DNA from: Streptococcus salivarius
GTDB taxonomy: Bacteria; Bacillota; Bacilli; Lactobacillales; Streptococcaceae
Direction: 5' to 3'
Assembly: GCF_009738225.1 (NCBI RefSeq)
Contig: NZ_CP018187.1
Location: forward strand, 1,684,501 to 1,748,500
Length of the DNA stretch: 64,000 nt
Translations under genes and position numbers: made by a program
Notes under the pieces: generated by a model
Database searches by the model: none
Told to the model about the DNA's origin: nothing
What the model saw: the letters and a program-made list of their open reading frames with translations, nothing else
In this document: positions 62,617 to 64,000 of the stretch, in pieces
Layout: each line of letters begins with the position of its first letter
How positions within the stretch are numbered: position 1 is the first letter of the stretch

Positions 62617-63711
62617 TTATTTATTTTCGGCTTCAAATTTCTTCATAAAGTCAATCAAGTCAAGTACACCCTGACGTGGGAATGCATTATAAACACTAGC
62701 ACGCATACCACCTACTGAACGGTGTCCTTTGATATTCTTGAAACCTAGAGCATCTGCTTCTGCTACAAATTTAGCATCCAACTCTTTACTTGGTGTTACA
62801 AATGGGATATTGCAGACAGAACGATCCTTGGCATCTTTGACAGGATTTGTGTAGAAATCAGATGACTCAATGTAATCATAGAGAAGTCCTGATTTCTCAC
62901 GTTGAATTTCAGCCATCTTGTCCACGCCACCAATTTCATTTTTAACCCAGTCAAAGACGAGTTTTGAAATATAGATGTTGAAACATGGTGGTGTATTGTA
63001 AAGTGATCCTGCTTCAGCTTGAATACGGTAATCCAACATGGCAGACAATTGTGGTTGGTCGTTAAGGAAGTCTTCACGAACGATAACCACTGTCACCCCA
63101 GCAGGTCCAATATTTTTCTGAGCACCAGCATAGATAAGGGCAAAGTCCTCAACATTGTAACGAGCAGCCAAAATATTTGAAGACATATCAGCTACAATTG
63201 GCACACCATTAGTATCAGGCAAATCGTAGATAGATGTTCCTTCAATGGTATTGTTCGTTGTCAAGTGAACATAAGCAGCTTCTGGATCAATTGTTGCTGG
63301 GTCAAAGCTTGGGATGTGATCGTAAACAGTTTCTTCTGAAGAGGCCAAAAGAATTGGTTCAAAAGGAATGGTTTTTGAAAGTTTAACAGCTTCTGTATAA
63401 GCTTTTTTCCCCCATGAACCACCTACAAGGTAGTAAGCTTTCTTACCTTGAGCGAGGTTAAGTGGGACCATTGTAAATTGTGTTGAAGCGCCACCTTGCA
63501 AGAAAATAACCTTATAGTTATCAGGAATGGCCATAAGCTCACGAAGTGTCGCTTCCGCATCTTTAACGATTTTGTCAAATTCTGGAGAACGGTGGGACAT
63601 TTCTAGCACGGACATACCGGATTCTTGATAGTTAAGCAATTCAGCTTGGGCTTTTTCAAGCACTGGTTTTGGTAATGTAGCAGGTCCTGCTGAGAAATTA
63701 TAAATTGTCAT
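62617..63711 (-). CDS. serC: Phosphoserine aminotransferase
   Basis: Second step of serine synthesis (3-phosphohydroxypyruvate to phosphoserine, PLP enzyme; also a step in pyridoxal phosphate synthesis in some bacteria). The 364-residue protein begins [20 protein letters not shown] and has [18 protein letters not shown] with the PLP Lys and [17 protein letters not shown] at the C-terminus. GGAGG precedes the ATG. Strong promoter with a CodY-like box between its -35 and -10. Confidence 0.96.
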   Translation of the reverse strand: MTIYNFSAGPATLPKPVLEKAQAELLNYQESGMSVLEMSHRSPEFDKIVKDAEATLRELMAIPDNYKVIFLQGGASTQFTMVPLNLAQGKKAYYLVGGSWGKKAYTEAVKLSKTIPFEPILLASSEETVYDHIPSFDPATIDPEAAYVHLTTNNTIEGTSIYDLPDTNGVPIVADMSSNILAARYNVEDFALIYAGAQKNIGPAGVTVVIVREDFLNDQPQLSAMLDYRIQAEAGSLYNTPPCFNIYISKLVFDWVKNEIGGVDKMAEIQREKSGLLYDYIESSDFYTNPVKDAKDRSVCNIPFVTPSKELDAKFVAEADALGFKNIKGHRSVGGMRASVYNAFPRQGVLDLIDFMKKFEAENK

Positions 63712-63740
63712 AAAGACACCTCCAAAATTTTAATGGTCCT

Positions 63741-63769
63741 ATTATAGCGAATTTTCTGAATATTGTAAA
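63741..63769 (-). promoter_or_regulatory. serC promoter
   Basis: Minus strand: TTTACA (63764-63769), exact 17-base spacer, TATAAT (63741-63746), about 30 bases before the ATG. Confidence 0.82.
63750..63764 (-). promoter_or_regulatory. CodY box inside the serC promoter
   Basis: Plus strand AATTTTCTGAATATT matches the CodY consensus AATTTTCWGAAAATT at 14 of 15 positions. It lies between -35 and -10 of the serC promoter, where bound CodY would block RNA polymerase. Confidence 0.72.
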
Positions 63770-63780
63770 GTGTTAACAGT

Positions 63781-63806
63781 AAAAAACGAACGGAATTAAC
63801 CGATCG
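63781..63806 (-). terminator. Terminator of the ROK kinase gene
   Basis: Stem CGA-CGG/CCG-TCG with one central mismatch and a six-base loop, followed by T6 on the minus strand, about 60 bases past the stop. Confidence 0.65.
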
Positions 63807-63865
63807 CCTCAAAAAAGTTAGGTATTTTATGTATATTTTTATCAGTAATTGATTTTAGTATCCGT

Positions 63866-64000
63866 TTATTTTTGCTTAAGAAAATAGGCTGCCCCAATTA
63901 GATTAGCTCCATTATGATGATGACAAGCCACAATCTGGGGACGTTTAATAATTTTACCGATAAAGTCAACCTCATGGTGAACCTTATCAAACTGGCGGTT
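63866..64000 (-). CDS. ROK-family sugar kinase, C-terminal fragment
   Basis: Only the last 44 residues are in the window (frame open to the window edge; stop at 63866-63868). The end IVACHHHNGANLIGAAYFLK resembles the closing block of ROK-family kinases, especially the beta-glucoside kinase type (CHF..ANLLGALY). ROK kinases phosphorylate glucose, fructose, beta-glucosides or N-acetyl sugars. The identity beyond ROK cannot be fixed from this fragment. Confidence 0.62.
   Translation of the reverse strand, partial: NRQFDKVHHEVDFIGKIIKRPQIVACHHHNGANLIGAAYFLKQK

Overview
The window is a low-GC Firmicute chromosome segment. Gene content and order point to the Streptococcus salivarius group, most probably S. 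thermophilus; S. salivarius cannot be excluded from sequence alone. Supporting marks are the relQ-nadK-rluD-pta block, prs-cysteine desulfurase-DUF1831-rex, dnaG-rpoD-DUF59 followed by a rhamnose-glucose polysaccharide (Rgp) locus, a GlnP with two fused binding domains, HAD-gyrB-ezrA, and a tracrRNA of the type used by the CRISPR3 (type II-A) system.

Layout. 1-1.6 kb: truncated oligopeptide-binding lipoprotein. 1.9-5.2 kb (minus): relQ, nadK, RluD-type pseudouridine synthase and pta, divergent from a CYTH protein. 6.2-10.1 kb (plus): prs (with a PurBox), cysteine desulfurase, DUF1831, then rex (with its own operator) and a class-I amidotransferase. 10.2 kb: radC with a SigX (ComX) box inside the hairpin that ends the Rgp operon. 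10.9-31.0 kb (minus): a 20-kb cell-wall polysaccharide locus. It has a conserved rgpA-B-C-D-F rhamnan backbone/export core, an rmlD gene, and a large AT-rich variable part with at least seven further glycosyltransferases, a flippase, two membrane GT-C-like proteins and a GacI/GacJ-like lipid-sugar pair. 31.0-34.3 kb: DUF59, rpoD, dnaG. 34.5-39.3 kb: mscL, rpsU, three paralogous amino-acid-binding lipoproteins without a permease, and an aminotransferase. 39.4-46.7 kb: Nudix, uvrB, two membrane proteins and glnPQ under a perfect GlnR box. 46.8-52.9 kb: obgE, small proteins, rsuA, a thioesterase, OsmC, a lipoprotein and a DMT transporter. 52.9-54.0 kb: a solitary HicB-like gene, an orphan tracrRNA and serB. 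54.1-59.7 kb: ezrA, gyrB, a HAD phosphatase and lrgAB. 59.8-64 kb: tRNA-Thr, an Spx/ArsC-like protein, ogt, the serC-GNAT-serA operon under a near-perfect CodY box, and the end of an ROK-family kinase.

The most striking item is the tracrRNA at about 53.25-53.34 kb. Anti-repeat, nexus and terminal hairpins are recognisable, but no cas9, cas1, cas2, csn2 or repeat array lies in the 225-bp space around it. Its orientation and neighbours fit a CRISPR3 locus that lost its cas genes and array and kept the tracrRNA. The second region of interest is the Rgp locus, with a roughly 983-residue GT2-RgpF-GT4 fusion protein and two separate polyprenyl-phosphate-sugar decoration modules. Functional names rest on motifs read by eye and family knowledge; no database search was run.
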